In this document: piece after piece, positions 37,288-49,439 of the stretch
How the letters are laid out: every line of letters begins with the position of its first letter
How positions within the stretch are numbered: the stretch's first letter is position 1
NCBI GenBank assembly: GCA_947034885.2
Contig: OX344753.2
Location: forward strand, 21,824,001 to 21,888,000
Direction: 5' to 3'
Length of the DNA stretch: 64,000 nucleotides
Source of the DNA: Thuidium tamariscinum
Taxonomy: Eukaryota; Streptophyta; Bryopsida; Hypnales; Thuidiaceae
Position numbers and translations under genes: made by a program
The notes under the pieces: model-generated
Databases searched by the model: none
Seen by the model: only the letters and a program-made list of their open reading frames with translations
Told to the model about the DNA's origin: nothing

Positions 37288-40266
37288 ATGGCATCGCAGT
37301 CGAACTCCGACATGTGGATGGGCGCGGCGTCATCTGACATGAGGTTTCAAGCCCACCCTGATGTGCAACTGTTGGTCAATCTACGGGCAAGGTTTAGGTT
37401 AGTCTATAGGTGTCCACAAAAATGATTGTACAGAGTAACTATGTGATATAAGCTTCCAGTGAAGTACCTGGATTATATTAAACATGAGGATCTTGAACTC
37501 CAAATTCATATCTTCATGTCTTGAATGTTCTTCAGCATGCCCTCAAACCCTGTCCTGGAGCTTGAGGAAGAGATGTCGTGGAAGGCATCGGCATCCTCCC
37601 AGAATACCACAAACATGGAACTCAAGGTAACCGCTCTCACTTCACAAAGATGCTCCTCTGCTTCCTACGTGACATCTCAGAAGTCTGTTAGCCATATCTA
37701 TCTATGTATTAGTCTCTGTGATTCCGTGTTAGTCGAAGGTTTGAGAGGCTCTAATTCACAGCGTGGAGTACAGGACAACCTCAGCAGAGGGATGCTGGAG
37801 GAAGATTGGTACACGCCCCCAACCCCTCTCATGGAGCTCCCCTACTCGTCCCCTTACGGCATATCCGACACTCGGTCAAGCTTCGACTTGCTCGACTCCT
37901 CCCTGAACTTCGACATCAGCAACACGCTTATAACCAACTTCCGCTCTGCACCAAGCTTTTCGTCAGCTTTAGGCATGGGCCTCGAGAACAACCGCATTCT
38001 GGAGGATCTCACATGCACTGGTCAGGGCTCGAGTGTTGGTCTCCTCTCAAGCATTTCTCCAGGTCTTGTCTCGATGTTCTGTTGTTCAACATGCTATACA
38101 TGCTTTGCAATATGAAACTCTACACTTTGTTCCCGGCAGTAACTCATTCAAGACCTGTTCAAATTCAATTCAATTCCTGAATCCACGACAGAGAAGTGAT
38201 GGAGAGTTCGCCTGATTTATTTCGTGCAGGTGGGCAACTCGGCAGAAGCATCCAATTGGACAGCTTCAGCCCAGTCCTGCCAGCTAGCTTCAACCAAGGA
38301 ATCATTAACGCAGGTGGAAGCTTCAGCAACAACAATGTCACAACGGGCAGGCGAACATCAAACTTTCCACTGGCCTTACCAATGGCGTCGCAGACGTTTT
38401 CAGAAGCCTACCCTGCCCCACCAAGAACTGAGCTTCTGTCATATCATACCAACACGCAGGGTAATGAGCTCCGAGGGCAGCCAACCTTGTTCCAGAAGCG
38501 CGCAGCTTCTCGCCGTGGAGTACTGGGGTCAGCTGGTGGAACCATCTCTCCAGCAAGCAACTCACCACCACGGATAGTCACATCTGCCTCCAACGACTCC
38601 TCTGCAGACACGCCGGGAAAAGAATCCAACCCTCAGAAAACTAATCTGCCACTGAATGCTCCGTCTCAGTGCATCAATTCCGGATCTGATGATCCTAACG
38701 ACATGGGTTTGGATGTCGACGACTTAGATGATGGCAAAGATGACGATGACCTAGACGAAAGTGGAGACGGTTCCGGGGGACCCTATGAAGTGGAAGAAGG
38801 CGCAGGCAATGGAACAGAGATTAATATTGGCAAGGGCAATGGGAAGGGGAAACGAGGCCTCCCTGCTAAAAACCTCATGGCCGAGCGCCGACGCCGCAAA
38901 AAACTAAACGACCGTTTGTACATGCTTCGCTCTGTGGTTCCCAAAATCACCAAGGTTTGTACGCACACCACAACTTCGCATTAGATTGACAGAATTCTTA
39001 ATGCTCAGTTACTGGGCATTAGATTCATATGATCCTCACGTAAGTGCAAGTCAAATGGTGTCACCTAATGTTGGTGTGATGTCAGTGACATAAGTATCAA
39101 GTGACTTGATATTACAATTGCAACTATTAATTGAGTACTATTGTGAATCTAGAGGGAAGTCTCTTGAGAAATAGTTATGCCAGTCCCACAGATGCTAAGT
39201 GCTGAGATAATTTAAACACAGAATCTATTAGTTGAGATCATTTTCCAGTCGCCTACTATGATACGCATTGCTGTAACACAATTGGGTATGGCCAACAGAT
39301 GGACAGAGCCTCCATATTGGGCGATGCAATTGAGTACCTCAAAGAACTGCTGCAGCGAATCAACGACATCCACAACGAGCTGGAAGCAGCTAAACTAGAG
39401 CAGTCACGGTCATTGCCGTCCAGTCCTACTCCCAGATCCAACCACGGCTACCCAGCTACTGTTAAAGAGGAATGTCCCGTGTTGCCAAATCCTGAATCCC
39501 AGCCTCCCCGGGTATGCTCCTCCTCTTCTTTTGATATGATCCTCGCCTCATGACTCAGAGATAATTTTCACTCCTGTTCATGCCCAAAGTCAAGAAATTG
39601 TTTAGCATTCTGTATTAATATGGTTATGCTTTTCACATGCTCAGGTGGAAGTGAGAAAAAGAGATGGCCAAGCACTCAACATTCATATGTTCTGTGCCCG
39701 TCGCCCAGGACTCCTCCTCTCCACTGTGAGGGCACTTGATGCCATGGGATTGGATGTGCAACAGGCCGTCATCAGCTGCTTCAATGGCTTTGCAATGGAC
39801 CTGTTTCGAGCAGAGGTAAGGCTATGGCAGACCAAATCTTGGTCGTGAGTATTAAATTGCGGTTCCAAATGCAAATTCGACGATCACACGCACTCATCTC
39901 AAAAGATCCCCACTAAATTCACGAAGTTACAGATGGCAAGTTAATGTTAATCTAACAGGACAAGAGAGCGAAATTAAGATAATGTTTTATCAATGTCAAG
40001 AGACCTGTGTGAATCTAATTGGGAGGGTCGTTCGCGATGTCGTCTAATTAGGTTGTAGAAATACCTAGTTACATTTGCTCGCCCCAAACTTGTTGTGGAA
40101 GAATCAATCTTCTCGGACGACATACTTGGCTCAGAAATATGCCTGGAGTGCACTAAAGGCGACCTGTTGTTGTGGACAGGCTAAAGATGTGGCTCTTGGA
40201 CCAGAAGAAATCAAGGCCGTTCTGCTGCTCACAGCAGGATGTGGATCCATGTCTTCTTTGCAGTAG
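37288..40266 (+). CDS. SCRM: ICE1/SCREAM-like bHLH transcription factor (subgroup IIIb), seven coding exons
   Basis: Predicted exons are 37288-37391, 37536-37626, 37762-38062, 38230-38954, 39299-39511, 39645-39815 and 40180-40266. All introns are GT-AG, the phases join, and the product is about 563 residues. Visible in order: an N-terminal acidic aromatic patch [22 protein letters not shown], matching the MAP-kinase docking (KiDoK) motif described in Arabidopsis SCREAM; an Asp-rich linker; the bHLH, with basic region [17 protein letters not shown], loop and helix 2 [19 protein letters not shown]; a VKEE sumoylation consensus like that of ICE1; and a C-terminal ACT-like domain ([37 protein letters not shown] less its last residues) followed by EEIKAVLL. 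The bHLH is split at the loop by intron 4, and the Arg altered in scrm-D is wild type here. In Arabidopsis the family partners SPCH/MUTE/FAMA in stomatal development and drives cold response. The start at 37288 is chosen because it splices in frame; internal Met codons nearby are alternatives. Paralogue identity is not resolved. Confidence 0.93.
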
Positions 40267-41700
40267 GTAGACCTCACGAAGGAGATGGACAAACTTCAAA
40301 CTATCTTCCTTAAGTTCCTGCTTCAACAGGACAAAAACAGTATGTGATATTAGAACCTCTCTTTGCTAAGCGAGCAGATTGTTCCTCCCTCGTTCCACCT
40401 CCTCTTCGTATTGGAGTCATTCTCAAAAATCATTATACGGAATAGACACTATGGAAGGGAATGGTAGGTTATTTGTTCTTATTTTGTAACCTAGTTTATG
40501 GCAAGGCTCTTGCAGAGCACACGGGACTTAATTGCACAGTATTGCCACTAGAAAGAGCTTTCAAAACGTTACAAAGGAGAAAACGTTTTGTTCAGCATCT
40601 TCTAGATTTGTGAGTTCTAACTTTGTTCTACGTGATTGTCTAAGTGACTAAATCATATTACCTGTGGCCAGCGAGCATCTACCAATCTTGTCGGCGGCCT
40701 TGATTTTCTTCTAGTCCAACACCCACAGCTTCAGCGAAAATTGTCGTGGTATCACTCCAAATGCAAAATCCCTGTTTCTTCTTGTCGCCTTGCTTTGTAG
40801 AAAATTTTGCTCCTACACAGCGAGCACCACGGTCTCTCAAATGAATCAATTTTCCCCCCTATATTATGACTGCATGCCAACAGAAACAGTCCTCAAACTA
40901 ATTCCAGAAAACTCCCGAGGGGTCGAAATACTCTACAACAATTGAGGACTAAACACCAGTGTCAGCAAATAAGGCAATTGCCCTGCACTCCGCATCTAGC
41001 AAATGAGTCTCGATCGAAAGTATAAGAGCTGTGCACAAATTCAATGCTGTGAGCATTGGCTCACCAGCTCCAGTCTCTTCGAATCACACAATTTTGGAAG
41101 TGCAATCGCCCGAGAGCAGCGAAAACAACTTCAGACATCGGTTATATTTTGCTAATTCTTGCCGCAAACACATTGTAAACCAAACGACTGCAGAAATCCC
41201 GCTGTCCCAAAACAAGCATAAATGCATTAGGGCTACACCAGATATCTTTGCACCAGGAACAATGCATCGTCTAGGGACTTCTCTTCTTCCTCAACGGCCT
41301 AAGTAACTGAAGGCTCATTTACACATACTAAGGTAGAAGGCTCAGAAAGCGAGCATCTAAGGGGAAAAAGCCCTTCTTGAAGAAATCAGTCCATAACATT
41401 CAGTAGCCTTCAGAGAGGCTGCCTTTTCCTCTTTGAAGGCCCTCATCCATCAAAAACATCCACATGGGGAACTAAAGTGTAACAAAGAAGATTTGTTTTG
41501 TTATTAATTGTAATGTAGTTTTTTGTTGCGACTCTAGCACTAGCTAACTAAATAAATTTTAGCATCTGACAATTTCGACATGTGTGATACATACCAATAG
41601 TTACTGATTTTGGTGTGGAATATTCTACACTAATTCATCCCACGGATGAAATGATGTAGAATATTTCACATCATTCCGTTAGACTAGAGGCAGGTTGCAG
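40267..41700. other. 3' flank of the bHLH gene
   Basis: Low-repeat sequence, probably containing the 3' UTR. AATAAATTTT near 41550 is a possible polyadenylation signal. An imperfect inverted repeat (GTGTGGAATATTCTACACTA region at 41613-41640, with 41644-41672) marks the return to repeat-type DNA. No further gene was seen; a 91-codon frame at 41031-41306 has no recognisable motif. Confidence 0.35.
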
Positions 41701-42440
41701 TGTTGCTATAAAACGTTATGTCAATCCAAATTTGTTTTCCCTTTTTCCTGGTAGGAAGAGAAATGGAGATTGCTACAGTGCAAATTTTAATTAGAATTTT
41801 ATCACAAAGAATCAAATAAATATGATTTTTGGAAGTTGAAGGTCTATAGGTTGCTATTAAGGTTCATAGGGTACAATTGGAATGAAAGAAAACCATGCAC
41901 TTGAATAGAGCAAGCTAGTGCAAAAAGAGAGTAATAGGAATGATGCTAAATATGTTCATGCAAGCTTTTAATGCATCCAATGAATTTCCAACATGATGCC
42001 ATCAACATTTATACCGTTTGCATTGTACAATAGTAAGTTCTCAGTTGATTCATGTGGAGGTAGTTAAATCAACAAGGGAATGCAAATGCCTTGCAATTTT
42101 GAACCACACCCTCAAAATCCATAAGTCAACCATACTTTATTAACACAAAAAAATTGCTCCATTTTCATAACCATCTGTACTATTTCTCACACTCCCCTAT
42201 GGACGACTCTTAATGACCAAAAAATTTTCAAGCCTCCTCCTATAATGCATGGGCAAGTCAAGTAACTTAGTCACCAACCCTTTTTCATCTCTACAAGTAT
42301 AAGTCCATTGCCAAAATTCTTTATTATGAAACAAGGCTTTTTTGAGGGGGATTTCTAGAGCTAGATTGCACTTGAAGAAAATTAGTTTAGCTACAAAATA
42401 ACAACAAACCATGAAATTATTTTGCTGAAAATTTTCAAAT

Positions 42441-42672
42441 TTAACCCTTAAACACCAAGGCATATGTTTTACATCGAATAAATGACAAAGAATCTTCCCT
42501 TGGAGAACAAAAGTGCAACTGTTCATCCTTGGTATTAAGGATGAAAAGAGGAAATCTTCTACAATCATTGGACTTTCAATAAGTATATTTGGCTTATTTC
42601 AAAGTGGATGATGTCACACAATATTAAAATGCATGATTTCTACGGCCACCAATTTATTGTTTAAGGGTGAAA
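42441..42672 (+). mobile_element. 232-bp TTAA-type miniature element (T3 family), clearest copy
   Basis: It begins TTAACCCTTAAACA and ends TGTTTAAGGGTGAA, a 14-bp inverted pair with one mismatch. The body (GACAAAGAATCTTCCCT, CAAAAGTGCAACTGTTCATC, CTTGG) recurs at 976, 31745, 32058 and, inverted, 50945. A minus-strand 123-codon frame overlapping it (42197-42568) reads through repeat sequence and is not credible as a gene. Confidence 0.5.
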
Positions 42673-45600
42673 AAAATTAAAGACATGTGATGTGCACTAT
42701 TTGATATTTCCTATTGAGGATGAGGATGAATGTTGAAATTTGGAGCACTACTAATACATTTTATATGGCTACTTTGACACTTCATAAAAAATGGGAAAAA
42801 AAAATTGCTATAGAATTGGCGTCCTTTACGTAGTGGCTAAAAAAATAGAATTCCAAAACATGACAATCTTGGCAACTACTAACTTGGAAATGTGTAAACA
42901 ACCTCTAAGTTTAAGTTAGAGTAGTTTTGTCTTTTCTTGGAGAAAAAGTAGTAAGTTTAGTCAAAGTGAGCATTATGTGTTTACATTGACATCATCACTA
43001 GAAGAAAAATGTTTGTGTCACAATTGATTGAAATGCAACTACATATCCTTGCAACTATAACCCTCTATATTTGTACCAACTTTGGCATATAGATTGTTAT
43101 AGTTGCAAAATGAAGTTTAGCTTTATGAGGATGTAACAAAATAATTAATGTAAGGTATTTTACATCCAATATTCATCATAGTTGTTGATGTGAACAACTT
43201 TACAATTGTAGTTTGACACATTGCATATAATCTAAACTACAATTGCATGTAATCTAAATTCAACAACAATTCAACTAAAAAACAACAAGAGTTCAACTAA
43301 AATGCACAATTACACTTCAATTATAATGCAACTACAATGCAATTACAATTTGACTAAAAGATGATTAGACTTTAAGCAGAAAACAACTAGTTACATGCAA
43401 CTAATATTAAGTCTTTTATTAATTGTCCCATATCAATTGTCAAGAGTACTATTAGATTGGAGATATAAGATTTGTAAGTTATAGTCTTTTTATGTACTGA
43501 ATTTTGATAATGAAAATTTAATATTTATACATTTTGTAGATTTTTATGATTTTTAGATTTTCACAACTTATAGATTATCAAATTCGTAGATTTCTATAGT
43601 CTTCAAAAATCTATAAATGTTTAAAGTTTAAACTTTTTTTAGATCTGGTGGTTTAAAAAAGAAGATAGATTTGTAATTTTGAATTTACAAATCATTGAGA
43701 TTCAAATTTACAAATTTACAAATCTATAAGTTGCAAATAAGTTGTACATCAATCACAAATGAGGTGCACATTAGTTACAAACAAGTTGCGAACAAGTAAC
43801 ATAGAAGTAAGTTTCACATAAGGAACCATATCAAAAGAATTCATTAACAAACTTCCAAATAGATTGTCAAGTGAAAAACAACCTTGACTATTTTTGTAAC
43901 AACTTGTTTACAACTAGTGGAATTTGTCCAATGTCCACTACAAGTGCAAACTCTAAATTGTCATCCACTTCCAAATGTCTCATGCAACTACAAAACCATT
44001 AGGAAAAACTTGAGCCCTCAAAGGAGCCACAAGTTTCGCACTTCTATAGTGCAATGATAGAAAAATAAAAACCAAAAAATTATTTTTTATTTTTTAAAAT
44101 TTGGAATGTGAATTGGCACTAGTAGTGCTACATCAAATTGAATATTTAAAAAAAATTAATTTAAAAAAATTCCAAATTTTTTATTTTTTATTTTTTTATA
44201 TTTGCAATGTAGAGGGGCCAAAAATGAAATTTTAAGAGCCTCTTGTAGAGCTGAAATTTTTCCTAATGCAATTGCAAATGGCAGTTTCAAAAAACCTTTA
44301 GTGCATAAGTATTTGGAGTTGGTTCCCATTGAACAATTTAAATTATTTTGTTGAATCTTATAGGAAGTTGAAAAAAGATTCAAAGGCATCCAAACATATA
44401 TCTTTTTCGACACTTGAATTAATTGAAAAAGACTTGTAAATTCTTAATGAATTAAGATGAATTGATTTTAAGTACATCTTCTCATAAAATAATAAGGATA
44501 TATATCTCTTATCTTATAAGCCGATGCCTCTCTATTTCATTTATGTGTCTTTTTATGCCTCTCTATTTCATTTTTGAATCAGTGTACTTTGCTTTAGCTT
44601 CAAATGTAATTAGGCCTTTGGTTTATAAATTGATTCTCAAATAAATAAAAAGTTTAACCAATTAGTTAAACTTCTACTTTTAATCAAAATCACCTCTAGT
44701 CCTATATAACCAATCAATGAAATTTATACAGCACAACTTACTAATGTATACTTTCAAGCAATGCCCCAATCCATTTGATTGCATCAACTATATTAAGATA
44801 TGACATAGTCAAAAACTACGATAGAAGAATAATAATTTAAATCTTCATTTGCTTTATTCTTTAAAGGATCCTCCAATCACTTTGTTTTTTATTTACAAAA
44901 ATTCATTAAATATACCACCAAAGGAATGTTTTGAAGTTGAAGCTCAAACAATTAAAATTGTTGATTCTATCACTATAGGTTATATGTAAATTTTGAAACT
45001 TAAAATTCAAAATCCTTTTATGAAGACTACAAAAATGTTTTGAAAATTATTAAAGAATATTTTTGAAATGTATTTGAATGATTATATTCTTAATGTAGAG
45101 ATTCCTTTGAAATATGTAAGTTGTTTAAATCCATGCATTTATTTTAGCAAGGCAACTTTTGAACTACATGAACAATATATTTTTAGTAAACTATTTTTAC
45201 AAATTTACATTCACAATAGATTATTATTGATCAAATCTATTTTTAAATATCTAAATAATCAAAATGTTATTCAACTTACCAAATAATTAAGAAAAATTTG
45301 TTTTCTATGTATAAATATTAGACTAATAAAAATTTGTTTTTTAGCTTGTATGGGCCATTCAAAATTTAGGTAGTGATAGTGTTTTTGATCAATATCATCA
45401 AATATCACATCATCTATTCTTTCAATAAATCCTAGGAAAAAAATAATTTGTTAATTCAAGTTTTATCCATTGCGTACTTTTTTTTTCACACTTTGTTATG
45501 TCACTAATACTATAGTATAGAAGGAGTATTTAGGAAAGTTGTTGTTACTCTATAAGAAAACTCTTGATTTTAATTTTTTGCTTTTTGGAGCTCATAAAGA

Positions 45601-46254
45601 TGTCTTCTTACGAAGATGTCTTTTGAAGAGTGCTTCAACTTTTACTACAACAATATGTTTAGACATTTGTTAGCTCTTTATTTTCACGTATTCTTCAAGT
45701 ATATATTTGAACTTGACCAAAAACAATGAAAAATAGAGATGTTCATAATTGTATAAACTTAAAAGTTGTCCCAATTGGATATCAATTATATTTATCAATC
45801 CATTCATCAACAATTAGAGACTTTTATAAAATATTTACATTGCACACACTTCATTGAAAGGAACCCACATTCTTGGTGATGTATTTTATTGTATATATAT
45901 TATAATGATGATGAAGTAGATTTTATTGTATATGTAGGTTTGTTTTAGCAAATTCATACCGAAATAGTTTACTTTTCTCACAATTCGACAATTTGGCAAG
46001 CAAATAGGAATTTTTCATTTTTAGCACTTTATAAAGACACTCCTAATTTTGGATTGATTCTTTCTAATTATGCATAAATGTGTTCCTTTTTCTATTTTCT
46101 TTCAAGAACAATTTTTCAAACTTTTAGAAATAGTTTATTTTTTAGCATATATGGGCCTCCTAAAGTTTTCTAAACCTCAACGAGATCCAAAAATTCATAA
46201 ATGAGTTGGACCTAAGTGTATTGTACAATACAATCTTGATGAAAGAAACAATTT
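42673..46254. other. Very AT-rich intergenic DNA, no gene seen
   Basis: Low-complexity stretches are common. 43195-43380 is rich in CAACTA/CAATTACA motifs. 43500-43780 is rich in short variants of TTTGTAGATTT and CAAATTTACAAAT. Open frames do not exceed 85 codons. No repeat family with a clear boundary was found. Confidence 0.4.
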
Positions 46255-46410
46255 TAGAACACCTACCAAAAAACTTTTGAACCTTCATAACTTTTGCATA
46301 TAGTATCCAAATGTTTGATTCTTTAATGGCTTGCAACCTCCTTTCACTTGTTAATAAGAAAACATGAAAATTTGATCAGTTTACTAGTAGTTACTAGTAA
46401 GTAGGTACAA
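46255..46410 (-). repeat. Decayed MITE family M1 copy
   Basis: CATAACTTTTGCATATAGTA, TCCAAATGTTTGATTCTTT, CCTTTCACTTGTTAATAAGA and GTAAGTAGGTACAATAG follow the order of the M1 core and end. Termini are largely lost. Confidence 0.5.
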
Positions 46411-47067
46411 TAGCAAAAAGCAAGGCCACAAAGCTCGGTATAGTCAACTTGTCAAATGTCACAAGGGCCTTTTGTTTAAGAATTCAATTTTGTTTGGCAA
46501 TGTTTGGAGAGGTCCTTCTAGTTTGCTATTATAAAAGGATCGTATAGCCTTCTACTTTTTGCTTGATTAGCATAGAGAATGGTATGATACAAGACTAAGG
46601 TAGAAGTATCTATAGTTGATCATTGAAGATCACTTCCAATGTGTCCACTGGAAACAACATTGGAACCTGCTACCCCCAAGTTTATTGCTAAAGCATAGGT
46701 TGGACCAGGTATGTTTCAATGACAAACTTTTGACTGCCCCCCAATGCAACAACAGTACTACAAACAACAAATTCTTTTTAAAATTTTCTTGACGAATCTC
46801 TTTGAACTCTTCTCCTTCAAACCCACGGAATCCACACCACTTGTCATCATTGTCAAAGAATCAAGCTTTTAGTGTTGTGTTTTGTGCTCAATATTTCGCA
46901 TCAAAATACTGAGCAGGGGCGTAAGGATAGAGGGCACTCTAGTTCTAGTGATATTAACATAGGGACCGTAAACAAATTTGAGAAAAAGATTGAGTCAGTC
47001 ATTGACTGCTAAAATGTAATTCCATTATTATGGGTAGCTATTGCATTAATAGTATATGATGCAAGAC

Positions 47068-47509
47068 TTAGAGCATCCTCAATGCTCTGCACGTCAAAAC
47101 GCCACTGCATCTAACAAGATCGTGTTCACTTTTTCTTCTGAGTCTCTTGCCGTCGCAAGTGTCTCAATGCTATGACAGTACCTGGAACCCCAAACACTCC
47201 GCTACAATTCCTTGCTGCTGACACAGCGACAACAAATAGAATGTAAAGGTGCATGAAGTGAGGAAAATCTAGAATCATCACTATTCTTGGTGTTGTCAAA
47301 GAAATGCAGAGAAGTTTGGAGGGCACAGCAAATGGCCAATATTTGTGGAGTGGGAGCCAAGAAATGCCACGGCCTTGAAAGTGACCAAGAAATGCTGCTG
47401 CGTTGAAAGTAACGTGAAAAGTGCCAAGTGCATTGGGGCAGGGTTTTGTGAAGCTGCGCAGAACTTACCGTTGCAGTGCGTTTATACTGGAGCATTGAGG
47501 ATGCTCTTA
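47068..47509. mobile_element. 436-bp MITE with perfect 17-bp TIRs and TTA target duplication
   Basis: The element (47071-47506) begins GAGCATCCTCAATGCTC and ends with the exact inverse, GAGCATTGAGGATGCTC. Inverted similarity continues inward (AAACGC..ACTGCA). TTA directly flanks both ends (47068-47070 and 47507-47509). The TTA duplication and GAGCATC-type ends fit PIF/Harbinger-derived MITEs of plants. GC content is higher than the surroundings. Overlapping 97-107 codon frames inside are not credible genes. Confidence 0.85.
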
Positions 47510-48398
47510 CATCCGAACAGGTGTGGTAAAATGAGTCCTCTGTCTAATTATTTACTAATCATCAATTGTAAACATTTTACGAGGACACTAACTGAGAGCT
47601 GGAGGTTCGAGCAAAAATCTTTGACATGTGGGTTACATAATTCTGGACATTGGGGTTCGCTTTCATGACACAAAAGAATTAAAATCCCTCTAGAAGATAA
47701 TCAGAATCTCACATGCATTTCGAAACTAGCAAGTTTGCATCATTCACAAACACATACAGCATGCCCAAACAGCTGGATTCATGCAAAACAGAATATCAAG
47801 CAAATAGTATTTACCATCTCCGGTTGTTGGTTCACATACACGGCCAAAAAAACAAATACCTCAATGTAAAGAGCCTGAAAGACAAGCAGTCGTAGATACA
47901 GAAATATGACATCCGACAATCAGAATTACGTATTCAACAGCTACATAAGCCTTGATGCATTTTGAATTGGATTTCAATTCCGTGATCATTATCTCACACA
48001 TGTAAAATGTTGCAAATTCACATCATTTGCATCTCCTCCTGTCACCATAATACTCAAAACGCGAGTAGGGCAAGCAAAGCTAGCTCAGGGGATTCATATA
48101 CACGCAAAACATCAAGTGAAGAAGAAACTTGAGACCACTTGTGCCGCCCACGCTTCTGCCTACCAACTAAACTGACAACTACTTTGCAAAGAGGGAGCAC
48201 ATTCTGCACAATATTCCATACACCGATTGCTACACTAGAAGAACAGAAAAGGGACATCATCAACGGGTGCACAGAAGCATTTGATTCGTAAATACACATA
48301 CCGCCGCCTCAAATTAGGTTAAGCGCAGCGGCCCGCCCCTCCCGTCCCCGACGTTTCACGTTACAAAATATCCGAAAGGACCGAAACGCTTGCGTCTC
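47510..48398. other. 3' flank of the eIF1A gene
   Basis: Unique, moderately AT-rich sequence. The part nearest 48398 is probably the eIF1A 3' UTR, read leftward. An 81-codon minus-strand frame at 48054-48299 shows no motif. Confidence 0.35.
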
Positions 48399-48836
48399 TC
48401 ATATCCTATCGATATCCTCGTCCTCGAACTCGACGTAATCATCGCCGCCGCCCTCTTCCTCGTCGTCCATGCCGCCAGCAATACCCTCGTTGAGGCGCAC
48501 ATTTTCCGGCAACTCGCCGTACGCCTTCAACAGACGGGCCTCGTCGGGCTGGTACTTAAGAATCACATCCGCCTTGTCGTCCTGGTAATCTCGAAGTCCG
48601 ACTAAGATGATATCGCCTGAAGCGATCCACACCTTCTTGTGCATCTTCCCCCGGATGTGGCACAACCGCTTGGTGCCGTCGATGCAGAGTGCCTCGCAAC
48701 GGCCGTTCCCGAGCATCCGAAGCACCTGCGCGTACTCCTGGCCATCCTCCTTGAAGACGAGCTCCCGCTTCTCGTCCTCGGCCTCGTTCTTTCCCCTCTT
48801 CCGGTTCTTGCCTCCCTTTCCTTTGTTCTTCGGCAT
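48399..48836 (-). CDS. EIF1A: Eukaryotic translation initiation factor 1A (eIF1A), intronless
   Basis: The 145-residue product has the full family plan and usual length: a basic tail [17 protein letters not shown]; an OB-fold core from about residue 25 to 95 with [43 protein letters not shown] and KADVILKY; then the helical segment [17 protein letters not shown]; and an acidic tail ending DEDIDRI. eIF1A binds the A-site region of the 40S subunit with eIF1 and supports scanning and start-codon selection; the basic and acidic tails have opposing roles there. One uninterrupted frame encodes it all. The coding region is much more GC-rich than its flanks. The start is the only Met giving the conserved [10 protein letters not shown]. 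Long open frames on the other strand (121 and 100 codons) are antisense shadows. Confidence 0.97.
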   Translation of the reverse strand: MPKNKGKGGKNRKRGKNEAEDEKRELVFKEDGQEYAQVLRMLGNGRCEALCIDGTKRLCHIRGKMHKKVWIASGDIILVGLRDYQDDKADVILKYQPDEARLLKAYGELPENVRLNEGIAGGMDDEEEGGGDDYVEFEDEDIDRI

Positions 48837-48981
48837 GCTTTCGAATTTCCTTCAACGATTGCTCCACAGAATGGAATGGAAACTGTACCTTCCTTCGAAC
48901 AGACAACAGTCGGACGCGGACAATCGGAGAGCTCACTGTAAAATATCAAACCGTCGCCCCGCAGGAAGATAATAAGGAAAA

Positions 48982-48991
48982 TTTAGGGTTC
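48982..48991 (-). promoter_or_regulatory. Telo-box-like element upstream of eIF1A
   Basis: On the minus strand the sequence reads GAACCCTAAAT, containing the AACCCTAA core of the plant telo-box. This box is common near the transcription starts of translation-apparatus genes. It lies about 145-155 bp upstream of the eIF1A start codon, in the presumed leader or proximal promoter. A chance match is possible. Confidence 0.45.
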
Positions 48992-49065
48992 GGAAATACG
49001 AATAAGAAAATACGAATATAAGAATGGCAAGAGTGAATGGCAAGAGTGAGTGGCAAGGGCCTAGC

Positions 49066-49071
49066 TTTATA
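49066..49071 (-). promoter_or_regulatory. TATA box of eIF1A
   Basis: The minus strand reads GGGTATAAAGC, a strong TATA match about 230 bp upstream of the eIF1A ATG. Transcription would begin near 49035-49045, giving a leader of roughly 200 nt. A short repeat AAGAATGGCAAGAGTGAATGG with variants lies just downstream at 49020-49058. Inferred from sequence only. Confidence 0.55.
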
Positions 49072-49224
49072 CCCAGGCCTCAAGGACGGTCGCGTCAATT
49101 GTTGGCGTACCGACTACGTCACTTGCGTGGCTTTATGACCGTGGTTTCGAAAGTAAAGTAAACCCTTGAAGGACGGACTGGTGGCCGTGGAAATCATGCA
49201 CATGGGTCTTCACATCAACAAAAA

Positions 49225-49410
49225 AAAAATAAAAGAATGTGTTGAGGTAGGTTTGAGGTAATGTAAAAGAGTGCTGAAGCAAAGAAAAAGACTATGTTGA
49301 AGTAGGCTTGAGGTAATGTAAAAGAGTGTTGAAGCAAAGAAAAAGACTATGTTGAGGTAAAGTAAAAGAATTTTTTGAGGTAGTATTGAAGCGAAGTAAA
49401 AGTGTGTATT
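49225..49410. repeat. Tandem repeat, about 60-bp period
   Basis: Units of TTGAGGTAGG..GAGGTAATGTAAAAGAG followed by GCTGAAGCAAAGAAAAAGAC repeat about three times with increasing divergence. It lies about 160 bp upstream of the eIF1A TATA box. Confidence 0.7.
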
Positions 49411-49439
49411 GAAGTGTGTTTGAGTTGCACTTAGAGCAC

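Noticed and set aside
37525-38115. Continuous 196-codon frame as a stand-alone gene
   Set aside because: It is exons 2 and 3 of the bHLH gene read through the frame-neutral intron 2.
42197-42568. 123-codon minus-strand frame
   Set aside because: Runs through the T3 repeat and AT-rich flank; no motif.
47126-47668. Open frames of 66-107 codons
   Set aside because: Contained largely within the 436-bp MITE and without motifs.
48607-48972. 121- and 100-codon plus-strand frames over eIF1A
   Set aside because: Antisense shadows of a GC-rich conserved coding region.
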